From assembly GCA_045546775.1 (NCBI GenBank), contig JAZQDM010000084.1, forward strand, positions 16,770 to 80,769: 64,000 nt of DNA, in the 5' to 3' direction. This DNA is from RGIG3002 sp045546775. GTDB taxonomy: Bacteria; Bacillota; Clostridia; Lachnospirales; Lachnospiraceae. Position numbers and translations under genes: made by a program. Positions within the stretch are counted from its first letter, which is position 1; each line of letters begins with the position of its first letter. Of this stretch, positions 44,073 to 52,812 are shown piece after piece. Under the pieces are notes generated by a model. That model made no database searches. It saw only the letters and a program-made list of their open reading frames with translations, and was not told the DNA's origin.

Positions 44073-45218
44073 TTAGAATACACCAAATACAGCCATAAAT
44101 GTTCCGGCAGCTACTGCTGTACCAATAACACCTGCTACGTTTGGTCCCATAGCGTGCATAAGTAAGAAATTTGTAGGGTCTGCTTCCGCACCGACTTTCT
44201 GTGAAACTCTGGCTGCCATCGGAACCGCAGAAACACCTGCCGAACCGATTAACGGATTTACTTTTCCATGAGTCAGCACACACATCAACTTACCAAATAA
44301 CACACCTGCCGCTGTACCGAACGCAAAAGCAACTAAACCTAATATTACAATCTTGATTGTTGTAAGATTCAAAAATGCTTCTGCACTTGTTGTCGCACCA
44401 ACGGATGTACCAAGCAAAATAACTACGATGTACATAAGTGCATTGGATGCTGTATCTGTCAGCTGTCTTACTACACCGGATTCTCTAAACAAGTTACCGA
44501 GCATCAACATACCTACAAGCGGTGCTGTAGTAGGAAGAATCAAACATACAACAATCGTAACAATAATCGGGAACAAAATCTTCTCCAATTTGGAAACCGG
44601 ACGAAGCTGACCCATTTTAATTTTACGTTCTTTTTCTGTCGTCAATAATTTCATAATCGGCGGCTGGATAATCGGAACAAGTGACATATAAGAATATGCC
44701 GCTACCGCAATCGGTCCCAAAAGTGCAGTCTGTCCAAGCTTACTTGCAAGGAAGATGGATGTCGGTCCGTCCGCACCACCAATGATAGAAATTGCAGCCG
44801 CTGCCATATCGTTAAAACCTAACGCGATAGCACCGAAATATGCCGCAAAAATACCAAACTGTGCTGCTGCACCAAGCAAAAAGCTCTTCGGGTTTGCAAT
44901 AAGCGGACCAAAGTCTGTCATCGCACCAACGCCCATAAAGATAAGGGAAGGTAAAATCGCCCATTCATCTAAAAGATAGAAATAATGAAGCAATCCGCCC
45001 GCTGCTCCTTCTGTCGGTGCTGCCATAATATCCGGGTAGATATTAACTAACAGCATACCAAATGCTATAGGAGTTAATAACAATGGCTCAAACCCTTTAG
45101 CAATGGCTAAATATAAGAATATACAGGCTACCACAATCATCAGATAGTTACCCCAAGTAAGGTTAAAGAAAGCTGTCTGTTGTATGAGGTTGCCCAATGT
45201 ATCAATTATGTAATCCAT
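44073..45218 (-). CDS. oadB: Na+-translocating decarboxylase beta subunit
   Basis: The 381-residue integral membrane subunit decarboxylates carboxybiotin and pumps Na+. The signature GGADGPTSIFLASKLG is present, and the C-terminal GSAGVSAVPMAARVSQKVG is typical. About eleven spans are expected. AGGAGG precedes the ATG. It is shared by whichever carboxyltransferase loads the biotin carrier. Confidence 0.96.
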   Translation of the reverse strand: MDYIIDTLGNLIQQTAFFNLTWGNYLMIVVACIFLYLAIAKGFEPLLLTPIAFGMLLVNIYPDIMAAPTEGAAGGLLHYFYLLDEWAILPSLIFMGVGAMTDFGPLIANPKSFLLGAAAQFGIFAAYFGAIALGFNDMAAAAISIIGGADGPTSIFLASKLGQTALLGPIAVAAYSYMSLVPIIQPPIMKLLTTEKERKIKMGQLRPVSKLEKILFPIIVTIVVCLILPTTAPLVGMLMLGNLFRESGVVRQLTDTASNALMYIVVILLGTSVGATTSAEAFLNLTTIKIVILGLVAFAFGTAAGVLFGKLMCVLTHGKVNPLIGSAGVSAVPMAARVSQKVGAEADPTNFLLMHAMGPNVAGVIGTAVAAGTFMAVFGVF

Positions 45219-45267
45219 TTCTTAACCTCCTGTTATTGTCCTTTTAAACCGTATCGGTCTATCGCAA

Positions 45268-45648
45268 TTAGTTCAATGTTGCGAGTACTGCGCCTGCTTC
45301 TACCGCATCGCCCACTGCTACATCAATACTTGCTACTGTACCGTCTTCCGGTGCAACAACAGGAATTTCCATTTTCATTGCTTCGATAATTACAACTGCA
45401 TCGCCTTTTTTCACAGCCTGACCAACACTTGCTTCAATCTTGAATACTTTACCTGCTGCGCCTGCTTCTACTTTGATGCTTCCTGCGCCACCTGCCGGTG
45501 CTGCCTTCGGTGCTGCAGGAGCCGGTGCTGCTACAGGTGCTGCTACCGGTGCAACAGGAGCTGCTACAACCGGTGCTCCGGCTGTTGTACCTTCTTCTAC
45601 TACTACATTATATACGTTTCCGTTTACGGTAATTGTATAATTTTTCAT
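45268..45648 (-). CDS. Biotin carrier protein of the decarboxylase
   Basis: The 126-residue protein has an N-terminal beta segment, a flexible Ala/Pro linker (about 22-55), and a biotinyl domain with the biotinylation site EAMKM (Lys92). The linker lets the carrier swing between carboxyltransferases and the membrane beta subunit. It lies between oadG and oadB. Confidence 0.95.
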   Translation of the reverse strand: MKNYTITVNGNVYNVVVEEGTTAGAPVVAAPVAPVAAPVAAPAPAAPKAAPAGGAGSIKVEAGAAGKVFKIEASVGQAVKKGDAVVIIEAMKMEIPVVAPEDGTVASIDVAVGDAVEAGAVLATLN

Positions 45649-45665
45649 CTTTGAATCCTCCTAAA

Positions 45666-46430
45666 TTATATCGCTTTCTGCCATTTATTCTTATTTGCTT
45701 TGCGAATGGATCTCACTACAAATCCGTCTGTAGTTGTCTGTCCTTCACTTGCTGCAATTGCCGCTGCAATAACAGCAACCAATTCCAAATCACTTGTCAA
45801 ATCTTCTGTTTCGGATGCTTCTGCAACTACAGGTGTTGCTACCGGTGCAGCAGGTGCTTCCGCTTTCTTTGCCTCTTCTACTTTTTTCTGCTCTTTTTTC
45901 TTCTTACGGTTTTCAAAAACAGAAATCACCTTGAATGAACTAATAATGAGACAAATCAGAATCAATACAACAAAAACAGTTCCCATACCGATAAGGGTAT
46001 TGAGTGCGGCCTTTTCCATAGACTCGCCAAATGTATATACAACATTCGTCGTAATCTGGGTCAAGCCATCTTCATCAATAATTACTTCTACAATAGCATT
46101 GTGTTCCGTTCCTTCGATTTCAACGCTGACAACTGCTGTCTCTTCGTCAACATCCGCAGTAGAACCAACAATACCTATATAATCACCAATATCTTCAGAT
46201 GCACCTTCATAACTTGCTACCGCTGTAAGGAAAAGATCATAGTAGATATCACTTGACATTTCGTCAAGATTACCGTTTTTGAAATAAGCAACGGTATCTT
46301 CTACGCCCTGCTCTGCTATTTCAATCGCTTCGTCCACAGACATAAGCGTTACTTCTTCCTTCTTGCTTGCACAGCCTGTAAGTCCAAAGATACAAGTAAT
46401 CATACCTAATACTAACAAATATTTTTTCAT
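45666..46430 (-). CDS. OadG-type gamma subunit with extra lipoprotein domain
   Basis: The 254-residue protein starts with a lipoprotein signal (lipobox GLTGC, Cys20) and an extracytoplasmic domain (about 25-140, with SVDEAIEIAEQGVEDTVAYF). Then comes a membrane helix (about 145-168) and a Lys/Ala-rich cytoplasmic tail like OadG. Classical OadG is ~80 residues, so the outer domain is an added part, in keeping with other clostridial operons. The start at 46430 was chosen because the earlier ATG abuts the AAAGG site. Confidence 0.82.
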   Translation of the reverse strand: MKKYLLVLGMITCIFGLTGCASKKEEVTLMSVDEAIEIAEQGVEDTVAYFKNGNLDEMSSDIYYDLFLTAVASYEGASEDIGDYIGIVGSTADVDEETAVVSVEIEGTEHNAIVEVIIDEDGLTQITTNVVYTFGESMEKAALNTLIGMGTVFVVLILICLIISSFKVISVFENRKKKKEQKKVEEAKKAEAPAAPVATPVVAEASETEDLTSDLELVAVIAAAIAASEGQTTTDGFVVRSIRKANKNKWQKAI

Positions 46431-46448
46431 ATTAAGTATCATCCTTTC

Positions 46449-47879
46449 TTAAACTGTACCATGTTTTTTAACCGGACGGTCTTCTCTTTTTGTATACAGC
46501 ATCTCCATTGCACTGATGACATATCTTCTTGTATCAGCCGGTGAAAGAACTCTGTCTACATATCCTCTTTTTGCTGCGCTGAGTGCACTGTTTTGTAATT
46601 CTTTGTACTCTGCTGCTTTTTCTTTGATTACGTCAGCGCCCTGGCCTTCGTACATAATCTTAGCTGCAAGTTCTGCTTCCATTGTACCAATCTGTGCATT
46701 TTCCCATGCAAAAGTAACATCTGCGCCGATCGCTTTGGAGTTCATAGTAACGTAAGCGCTGCCAAATGCTTTACCGATAATTACGTTCACTTTCGGAACT
46801 GTTGCATTTGCGAATGCATATGTAAGACGTGCTGCCGCTTTTGCAATTTTCTTTTCTGCACAAGTTGTAGCTGCGTATCCTTTTACGTTTGTAAGTGTAA
46901 GAACCGGAATTTCGAAGGCATCACAGAAGTTAACGAAATCTGCTGCTTTGTCGCATCCTCTCGGAGATAATGCAGCATCAAATTTCTCACAAACTTCACC
47001 GTCTGCGCCATAAACTTCCGTACGGTTTGCAACCGCACCTACTGTCATACCATTTAATTTGATAAATGCAGTAACCATGTCTTTTGCATAGTCTGCTTTT
47101 ACTTCAAATACTTTTCCGTTATCGGAAATCTGAGACAATGCAAGTAAAGTATCTCCTGCACAATTTTCGATGTTTGCACAAGCTCTGTTTAAGTCATCTG
47201 CACATTCTTCACAAGGTGCATCGTCCTCGTTGTTGGACGGTAACATAGAAACAAGCTCTCTGATGTTTGCAAAAATAGTAGCTTCGTCTGCCACTGCATC
47301 TACAATGCCGGCTTCCTCGCTCTGGAATTTTGCTGCGGAAGTATCACATTTTGTAATAACATTGCCATCCAATGCGTTAGGCGCATTTACAAACAATTTT
47401 GCTTTGCTCTCTTCCATGAATGTAAAGTCTGTCAAAGTAGGAATCATAGCAAGTCCGCCGCCACAAGTACCAAAAATGGCTGTAATCTGCGGAATCACGC
47501 CGGATGCCAAAGTCTGCTGCATGTAAATTTCACCAAAACCATTGAGTGCATCCATAGCTTCCTGCAATCTGAGTCCTGCACAGTCAAGAAGTCCGATTAC
47601 CGGTGCTCCTGTTTTCATGGCAAGATTGTAAAGATTAACAATTTTCTTTGCATGCATTTCACCGATGGAGCCGTTCATTACGGCTGCGTCCTGGCTGTAT
47701 ACATACACAAGACTTCCGTTAATCACTCCGTAGCCGGTTACAACACCGTCAGAAGGAGTTTCGTTTTCGTTCATGTTAAAATCAGTAGCTCTTGCCGTTA
47801 CAAGTGCGCCAATTTCAACAAAGCTGTTGTCATCGAGCAAAGCTTTAATTCTTTCGCTCGCTTGCGAAGTATTACTCAT
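46449..47879 (-). CDS. Acyl-CoA carboxyltransferase subunit (MmdA-like)
   Basis: The 476-residue protein is a crotonase-fold carboxyltransferase of the MmdA/PccB/AccDA family. Motifs include YSQDAAVMNGSIGEMHAKKI, CGGGLAMIPTLTDFTFM and GYAATTCAEKKIAKAA, with VIIGKAFGSAYVTMNSKAIG near the C-terminus. It would remove CO2 from an acyl-CoA such as methylmalonyl-CoA and load it onto biotin; substrate specificity is not certain. GGAGG precedes the ATG. It is the first gene of the operon. Confidence 0.87.
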   Translation of the reverse strand: MSNTSQASERIKALLDDNSFVEIGALVTARATDFNMNENETPSDGVVTGYGVINGSLVYVYSQDAAVMNGSIGEMHAKKIVNLYNLAMKTGAPVIGLLDCAGLRLQEAMDALNGFGEIYMQQTLASGVIPQITAIFGTCGGGLAMIPTLTDFTFMEESKAKLFVNAPNALDGNVITKCDTSAAKFQSEEAGIVDAVADEATIFANIRELVSMLPSNNEDDAPCEECADDLNRACANIENCAGDTLLALSQISDNGKVFEVKADYAKDMVTAFIKLNGMTVGAVANRTEVYGADGEVCEKFDAALSPRGCDKAADFVNFCDAFEIPVLTLTNVKGYAATTCAEKKIAKAAARLTYAFANATVPKVNVIIGKAFGSAYVTMNSKAIGADVTFAWENAQIGTMEAELAAKIMYEGQGADVIKEKAAEYKELQNSALSAAKRGYVDRVLSPADTRRYVISAMEMLYTKREDRPVKKHGTV

Positions 47880-47928
47880 ATTTCACCCTCCGTGTTTTAT
47901 ATTAATAAAAATTTTCAAAAATTTTCGT

Positions 47929-47957
47929 ACTATATAAGTATAGCACAATTCTGACAA
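47929..47957 (-). promoter_or_regulatory. Promoter of the Na+ decarboxylase operon
   Basis: On the minus strand TTGTCA (47957-47952) and TATAGT (47934-47929) are 17 bases apart. An alternative extended -10, TGC TATACT, lies within the inverted repeat. Confidence 0.6.
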
Positions 47958-48016
47958 GTAGTATAGAAAATTCTTTTGAAAAACTCACTAAAAATTCCTG
48001 CCAAAATTGTGCTATA
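47939..48016. repeat. Twelve-base inverted repeat upstream of the decarboxylase operon
   Basis: TATAGCACAATT (47939-47950) is perfectly inverted as AATTGTGCTATA (48005-48016), 54 bases apart. Each arm reads TGTGCTATA toward its own side, like an extended -10. Confidence 0.75.
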
Positions 48017-48083
48017 TTTTTTTAAAAAACGACTTTAAAAATGTGTCGCAACTCTTTTTTTTAAAAGCAAATGCAACCATCAA

Positions 48084-49175
48084 TTATTGATTTTCGCCGT
48101 ATTTCTCCGCCTGCGCTTTGATTAACTCTGCATCGTCAAAGTAATTGATTCGCATTGCCTGTTTCACTTCACTCAACGTCTGTGCCGCCACTTCTCTTGC
48201 CGCCTCAGAGCCTTTTTTCAAGATGTTATAAATTTCCGGAATATCCTTTTCGAATTCTTTTCTGCGGGCACGAATCGGTTCCAATTCTTCCTGCATCACA
48301 TTAATCAAAAGTTTCTTCACTTTTACGTCGCCAAGTCCGCCACGCTGATAATGTGCTTTCATTTCATCCAGATTTGCATAATCCGGGGCGTAACGTTCAA
48401 AGTGCTCCGGCTTACAAAATGCATCCAAATACGTAAATACTGTGTTGCCTTCGATATGTCCCGGATCACTCACCTGCAAATGGGTCGGGTCCGTGTACAT
48501 ACTCATAATTTTTTTCTTTACATCATCTGCAGAATCCGCAAGATAAATGCAGTTGCCCAAGGACTTACTCATCTTTGCTTTTCCGTCAATCCCCGGCAAG
48601 CGCATACAAGCCTGATTTTGCGGGAGCAACGCTTCCGGCTCCACAAGTACATCCGAATAAACCGCATTGAATTTGCGCACGATTTCCCTTGTCTGCTCAA
48701 TCATCGGCAACTGGTCATCGCCAACCGGCACTGTCGTCGCCTTAAATGCCGTAATATCCGCCGCCTGACTGATTGGATACGTAAAAAATCCAACCGGAAT
48801 ACTGGCCTCAAAATTACGCATCTGAATTTCGGCTTTTACAGTAGGGTTACGCTGCAATCTGGAAACCGTAACCAAATCCATATAATAAAAAGTAAGCTCA
48901 CACAGCTCCGAAATCTGAGACTGGATAAACAGTGTGGATTTTGCCGGGTCAAGACCACATGACAAATAATCCAATGCCACCTCGATAATATTTTGTCTGA
49001 TTTTCTCCGGATTTTCAATGTTGTCCGTAAGAGCCTGCGCATCCGCAATCATAATAAATGTTTTATCGTATTCTCCGGAATTTTGGAGTTCTACTCTTCT
49101 TCTTAACGAACCTACGTAATGTCCTACATGAAGTCTTCCCGTCGGTCTGTCGCCTGTTAAAATAATTTTTCCCAT
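48084..49175 (-). CDS. trpS: Tryptophanyl-tRNA synthetase
   Basis: The 363-residue class I synthetase charges tRNA-Trp. The HIGH-type motif is HVGH (16-19) and the KMSKS motif is at 201-205. Other blocks include PVGDDQLPMIEQTREI. It is read from its own promoter inside the end of the dac gene, with no T-box seen (leader too short). Confidence 0.98.
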   Translation of the reverse strand: MGKIILTGDRPTGRLHVGHYVGSLRRRVELQNSGEYDKTFIMIADAQALTDNIENPEKIRQNIIEVALDYLSCGLDPAKSTLFIQSQISELCELTFYYMDLVTVSRLQRNPTVKAEIQMRNFEASIPVGFFTYPISQAADITAFKATTVPVGDDQLPMIEQTREIVRKFNAVYSDVLVEPEALLPQNQACMRLPGIDGKAKMSKSLGNCIYLADSADDVKKKIMSMYTDPTHLQVSDPGHIEGNTVFTYLDAFCKPEHFERYAPDYANLDEMKAHYQRGGLGDVKVKKLLINVMQEELEPIRARRKEFEKDIPEIYNILKKGSEAAREVAAQTLSEVKQAMRINYFDDAELIKAQAEKYGENQ

Positions 49176-49214
49176 ATCTTCCTCACATCCTCTGTGCCTT
49201 TATCTTGAAAAATT

Positions 49215-49243
49215 AGTATAACAAGAAACCGCATCTTTTACAA
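49215..49243 (-). promoter_or_regulatory. trpS promoter
   Basis: On the minus strand TTGTAA (49243-49238) and TATACT (49220-49215) are 17 bases apart, with an extended -10 TG. The -35 overlaps the dac stop codon. Confidence 0.65.
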
Positions 49244-50572
49244 CCCAAAATTCCACAATACTTTGTCAAAACACCATGCAAAATCGATGGCATCCACTGC
49301 GTTTTCCGTAACAAGCAGTTCCGTGCGGTACACCTCATCTTCTACACAATATTTGATTTGTCCGACTATCGTTCCTTCTTTCACCGGAGCTTCCAGCCCC
49401 TCTTTCACTTCGCAGACAAGCTCCACCTGTTCATCTTGCCTTAATAACAATCCTTCCCGGTTCCCTTTATCAGCATCCGAAGCCACAAAATCCATGCCAG
49501 CATCCTGCTCCTCCTTCCCGCCATCCAATATCCTAATATTAGTATATGCGATCCCGCCGATGGTATTCGTTTGTCCGTTTTTTACCGGAATCGGATCAAA
49601 AATGTGCTCATCTACAGGCACGTCATCAAAACAAAAATATGCATAATTTTCAAGCCCGTAGCGCATCAGCTCCTTCGTATCACTCCACTTGTACGTTTTG
49701 TTGTTCGGCCAGCCGCACGCCAAAAGCGCCACCACAAACGTTTTTCCGTCCTTTCTGAGGGAACCCACATAACAATATCCTGCCTTTGACGTAAAGCCTG
49801 TTTTGCCGGAAAGCGCACCGTCCATCATGTTCAAAAAAGCATTGTGATTGGCACAGGAAAAACTTCTGCCGCCATTTACCATTTCACCACTTGCTTCGTC
49901 CAAACGATAATTGCAAAAGCTATACGAAGGCGTTCTTGTGATTTCCAAAAAAGCATCTTTTTGGTCGGATACGTTGATACAGTACGACATAATGCGTGCA
50001 AGGTCCGTGGCTGTCGTGGAATGGATTTTACCGGACTCTGTCACCGTAGCATCCAGTCCGTTCGGTGTTATAAAATAGGTATCAAAACAGCCCAAATCTC
50101 GTGCTTTTTGGTTCATAAGCGTTGCAAAGTCTTCCACACTTCCCGCCACATGTTCCGCAATCGCCACCGCGCTGTCATTGTGCGATTCCAGCATAAGCGA
50201 ATACAACAAATCCTTTAACTTATACCGCTCGCCTTCCTTCATAAAAAGCTTCACTTTCGGCATACTCGCCGCATAAGAAGACACTTCTACATAGTCTTCC
50301 AAATTGCCGTTTTCCAGCGCAACGATACAAGTCATAATTTTCGTTGTACTGGCCATCGGCATAATCCGGTCCGCCTCTTTTGCGTACAACACCCGCCCCG
50401 AATCCGCATCCATCAACACCGCCGACTGGGCATAGAGATGAAAATCCGGTTGAGCGGTTTGTTGTTCCGCTTGTTTCTCCGGTTGCTCTGCTGCATGCGC
50501 CGGCAGCACAAGAAACGGTTGCATACAAAAATAAATACAAAAAATGATACACGCTCTCAAAAATTTTGCCAT
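49238..50572 (-). CDS. D-alanyl-D-alanine carboxypeptidase (DacF/PBP5-like)
   Basis: The 444-residue protein has a signal peptide (cleavage near AHAAE, residue 29), and the penicillin-binding motifs STTK (Ser75), SHN (130-132) and KTG (257-259). It removes the terminal D-Ala of peptidoglycan stems. The C-terminal ~150 residues form the usual beta domain and a hydrophobic tail. The ATG at 50572 has only AAGG 13 bases upstream, and it lies inside the long inverted repeat, so expression is probably controlled there. Confidence 0.93.
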   Translation of the reverse strand: MAKFLRACIIFCIYFCMQPFLVLPAHAAEQPEKQAEQQTAQPDFHLYAQSAVLMDADSGRVLYAKEADRIMPMASTTKIMTCIVALENGNLEDYVEVSSYAASMPKVKLFMKEGERYKLKDLLYSLMLESHNDSAVAIAEHVAGSVEDFATLMNQKARDLGCFDTYFITPNGLDATVTESGKIHSTTATDLARIMSYCINVSDQKDAFLEITRTPSYSFCNYRLDEASGEMVNGGRSFSCANHNAFLNMMDGALSGKTGFTSKAGYCYVGSLRKDGKTFVVALLACGWPNNKTYKWSDTKELMRYGLENYAYFCFDDVPVDEHIFDPIPVKNGQTNTIGGIAYTNIRILDGGKEEQDAGMDFVASDADKGNREGLLLRQDEQVELVCEVKEGLEAPVKEGTIVGQIKYCVEDEVYRTELLVTENAVDAIDFAWCFDKVLWNFGL

Positions 50573-50619
50573 ACAATATATACTGCCTTGTTTTGTGTCA
50601 GTATATAGTGTATGGCAAA
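50565..50619. repeat. 21-bp inverted repeat over the dac promoter and start codon
   Basis: Arms 50565-50585 and 50599-50619 match at 20 of 21 positions with a 13-base spacer. The left arm contains the dac start (CAT on plus), and the right arm contains a minus-strand TATACT -10-like box. Confidence 0.85.
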
Positions 50620-50655
50620 GCTTTTACCATTATGTCTTTTCCCTTGAAAGGTCAA

Positions 50656-51651
50656 TTATAAATGATTGATATCCAATGTTTTTGCATCATTCACACCGTG
50701 ACTGCCGTTGTACCACAGCTTGAACTTCTCAAATCCGTCCGACAGCAAATAGGCACCCGTTGTGCCTGTCACAAATCCTCCAAACATGCTGTCACATTTT
50801 GAAAGACAATGCACCGCCGTCAAATAGGCAATGTTCATTTCTATAACACCGTTTGCATAATCATTCAAATGCACAAGACGTTTGTCCTGCACGCCCTTGT
50901 AACGCTTTTGTTCCACATAGAACAACCTGTCGCCGAATTCTTTTTTCATCGCCTGCAAAATATTATCGTCTTCCGTTGCAAGAAAAACGCGTGTACAACT
51001 CGTCTCCTCCATAAGCTGTTTTGCATTGGCAATCACTTCCTCCGCGCTCGGCTGAAGCGGATGGCCAAACGCCACATTTGCCGCCGGATTCAAATAATCC
51101 GTACCTCTCGCGAGCACGCCTAACACTTTCTCTTCTCCACCAAAGATTTCCTCGTATTTGGCAATATTTTTTTCCACCTCATCAGAGAAACGAATATACT
51201 TCGCACACAATTTTCTCCAATAATCTGTCATTCCGGGCGCTGCCATCAATTCAAAAATGTTTCCCGGTCCAACCGGATTGTCGAAAAGAATTTTGTTCGG
51301 AAGTTTTTTTATCTCATCCAGTGTTTTTCCTGTCTCAACCGGCTGTTTAAAAAACAGCTCCCATGCATTTTTTGTTTTACGCTCTTCTTTGCTCAAGAAA
51401 ACATTTTCCTTGGACTGCATATCAATCACCGGAATAAACCCATTTCGCAAGCTGTAACTAATACCTTCAATTGCTCTGAAAAAGACGCACATCAAGCCAC
51501 CATCTACCGTATACAAACGAATAACGCAGTATATATCTTCTTTTCCTTTGTATTTTTTTATTACTTTTTTATTTTTATATTCTCGAAGATTTTTCTCTAT
51601 TTCTCTGTAATCTCCGCTAATTATCGTTCTTGTTTTCCAATAAAAACTCAT
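50656..51651 (-). CDS. Putative fucosyltransferase-like (NodZ/FUT8-type fold) glycosyltransferase
   Basis: The 331-residue soluble protein has a GT-B-like C-terminal half. The stretch LGVLARGTDY (177-186) matches the nucleotide-sugar-contacting HxRxxD-type loop of alpha-fucosyltransferases, and RVFLATEDD (221-229) follows as in the family. The usual H of the loop is not clear, so I treat the family assignment as likely and the donor sugar as unknown. It is the only gene of a surface-glycan kind before the mobile-element scar. Confidence 0.6.
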   Translation of the reverse strand: MSFYWKTRTIISGDYREIEKNLREYKNKKVIKKYKGKEDIYCVIRLYTVDGGLMCVFFRAIEGISYSLRNGFIPVIDMQSKENVFLSKEERKTKNAWELFFKQPVETGKTLDEIKKLPNKILFDNPVGPGNIFELMAAPGMTDYWRKLCAKYIRFSDEVEKNIAKYEEIFGGEEKVLGVLARGTDYLNPAANVAFGHPLQPSAEEVIANAKQLMEETSCTRVFLATEDDNILQAMKKEFGDRLFYVEQKRYKGVQDKRLVHLNDYANGVIEMNIAYLTAVHCLSKCDSMFGGFVTGTTGAYLLSDGFEKFKLWYNGSHGVNDAKTLDINHL

Positions 51652-51799
51652 GTTTTTGCCCCTCTTTTGTACTGTAATTTTGGTAAAATTTTCCTATTTT
51701 CCAATTTATGATTATATTCTTACAAGCATGGACTTGTCAATGTCATTAAGACTGAGGTGGACAAGATGATTGGAAAGTTTGGAAAGTTACAAAATAGAC

Positions 51800-51828
51800 T
51801 TGTCCTTTCTCACAGCTTGTGCTATAAA
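51800..51828 (+). promoter_or_regulatory. Promoter upstream of the Rpn-type pseudogene
   Basis: TTGTCC (51800-51805) and TATAAA (51823-51828) are 17 bases apart with an extended -10 TGC. The rest of 51652-51946 holds no gene. Confidence 0.6.
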
Positions 51829-51946
51829 ATGTGTATATTCTTAAGACCTATGTGTCAGTTCAAAAAGTGATGCTGATATGTAGGCATTGCATTCTGCAAC
51901 TTCTAATTTTACAAATCTATTTACACATCTTGAAAGGAGCAAATCT

Positions 51947-52352
51947 ATGAAACAACCCTTTTCTTTTATGAACGCCACCGGTCCGATGCAGTTCAAACTT
52001 ACTAACGACTATCAAATCCGTCGTCATCACCAATCCAATTAAGCTGGGCGAATCCATCGATGCAAAGGACTTTTATCTGGACATTAACGTGTTGCTCAAT
52101 AACCACACGCAAATCAATCTGGAAATGCAGGTCATCAATCACGGCGACTGGCCCGAACGTTCTCTAAGTTACCTTTGCCGTTCTTTTGATTCTCTCAATT
52201 CCGGGCAGGATTACATCGAAGCGAAACCCGCCTTTCACATTTCTTTTTTGGACTTCACACTCTTCCCCGACAGACCCGAATTTTATGCTACATACAAGCT
52301 TATGAACATGAAAAATCACGGGGCTAGCGTAAAATATTCCTCAGATTTATAA
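51947..52352 (+). pseudogene. Broken Rpn/PD-(D/E)XK nuclease family transposase
   Basis: AAAGGAG and an ATG at 51947 start MKQPFSFMNATGPMQFKLTN, the conserved N-terminus of Rpn-type PD-(D/E)XK proteins. After DY an internal deletion of roughly 25 codons shifts the frame, and a stop follows. The right frame resumes at VVITNPIKLGES and continues through DINVLLNNHTQINLEMQVIN (Asp and Gln-type nuclease residues) and LSYLCRSFDSLN to YATYKLMNMKN. It is then cut off around 52320 by the ISLre2-like fragment. The copy is not functional. Confidence 0.82.
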
Positions 52353-52665
52353 AAAAACTAAGAGAACACCAAATCTATGATAAAGTTATAGGTGACCAAA
52401 CCAAAATAACTTTGAAAGATGAGGTGTTCTCTATGCTTAAGAGTATACAATATTTTAACGAAGAATGTGCACAAAATTTGATTTATTAGAAAATGAATTT
52501 ATTCGGGAGCCATCAGATTTAGCAGCGTATATTTATCGCATCACAGAAGAATTACATAAAGTCGGAATTAGAATGATTCAGGAAACACTTGAAGACATGG
52601 ATGAGATGTTAAATAAAAGTGTAATTCGAAAGAAAAAGTGGGTAGTACACCAAAAGAAACTTTCA
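52320..52665 (+). pseudogene. ISLre2 family element: left end and N-terminal transposase fragment
   Basis: The transposase frame starts at the ATG 52433 (MLKSIQYFNEECAQNLI), then a small deletion shifts the frame; the next frame reads LLENEFIREPSDLAAYIYRI and GIRMIQETLEDMDEM. It is lost after KKKWVV (about 52650). Only about 75 of some 450 residues remain. A ten-base inverted repeat, AGAGAACACC (52361-52370) and GGTGTTCTCT (52423-52432), precedes the start. The junction with the Rpn gene at about 52320 suggests the element inserted there and then decayed. Confidence 0.78.
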
Positions 52666-52812
52666 AAAATAAATTTGCCCCATCCGCCCATCTGTTGTAT
52701 GATATTAGCAGTGGCTTGTGCACGGCGCTTTTACCTTGCCGTTTAAACACTTGCAGTATGTTTGCAAGCGCCTGCCACAAACATGTTGAATGACAGATTG
52801 GAGACAACTCAC
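52666..52812 (+). other. Unassigned stretch after the ISLre2 fragment
   Basis: Open frames exist on both strands here. The plus-strand one ends with LPCRLNTCSMFASACHKHVE and the minus-strand one contains LWQALANILQVFKRQGKSAV. Neither matches a family I know. It is likely more mobile-element debris. Confidence 0.35.

Noticed and set aside
49175..49238. Possible T-box in front of trpS
   Set aside because: The leader is only about 40 bases, too short for a T-box.
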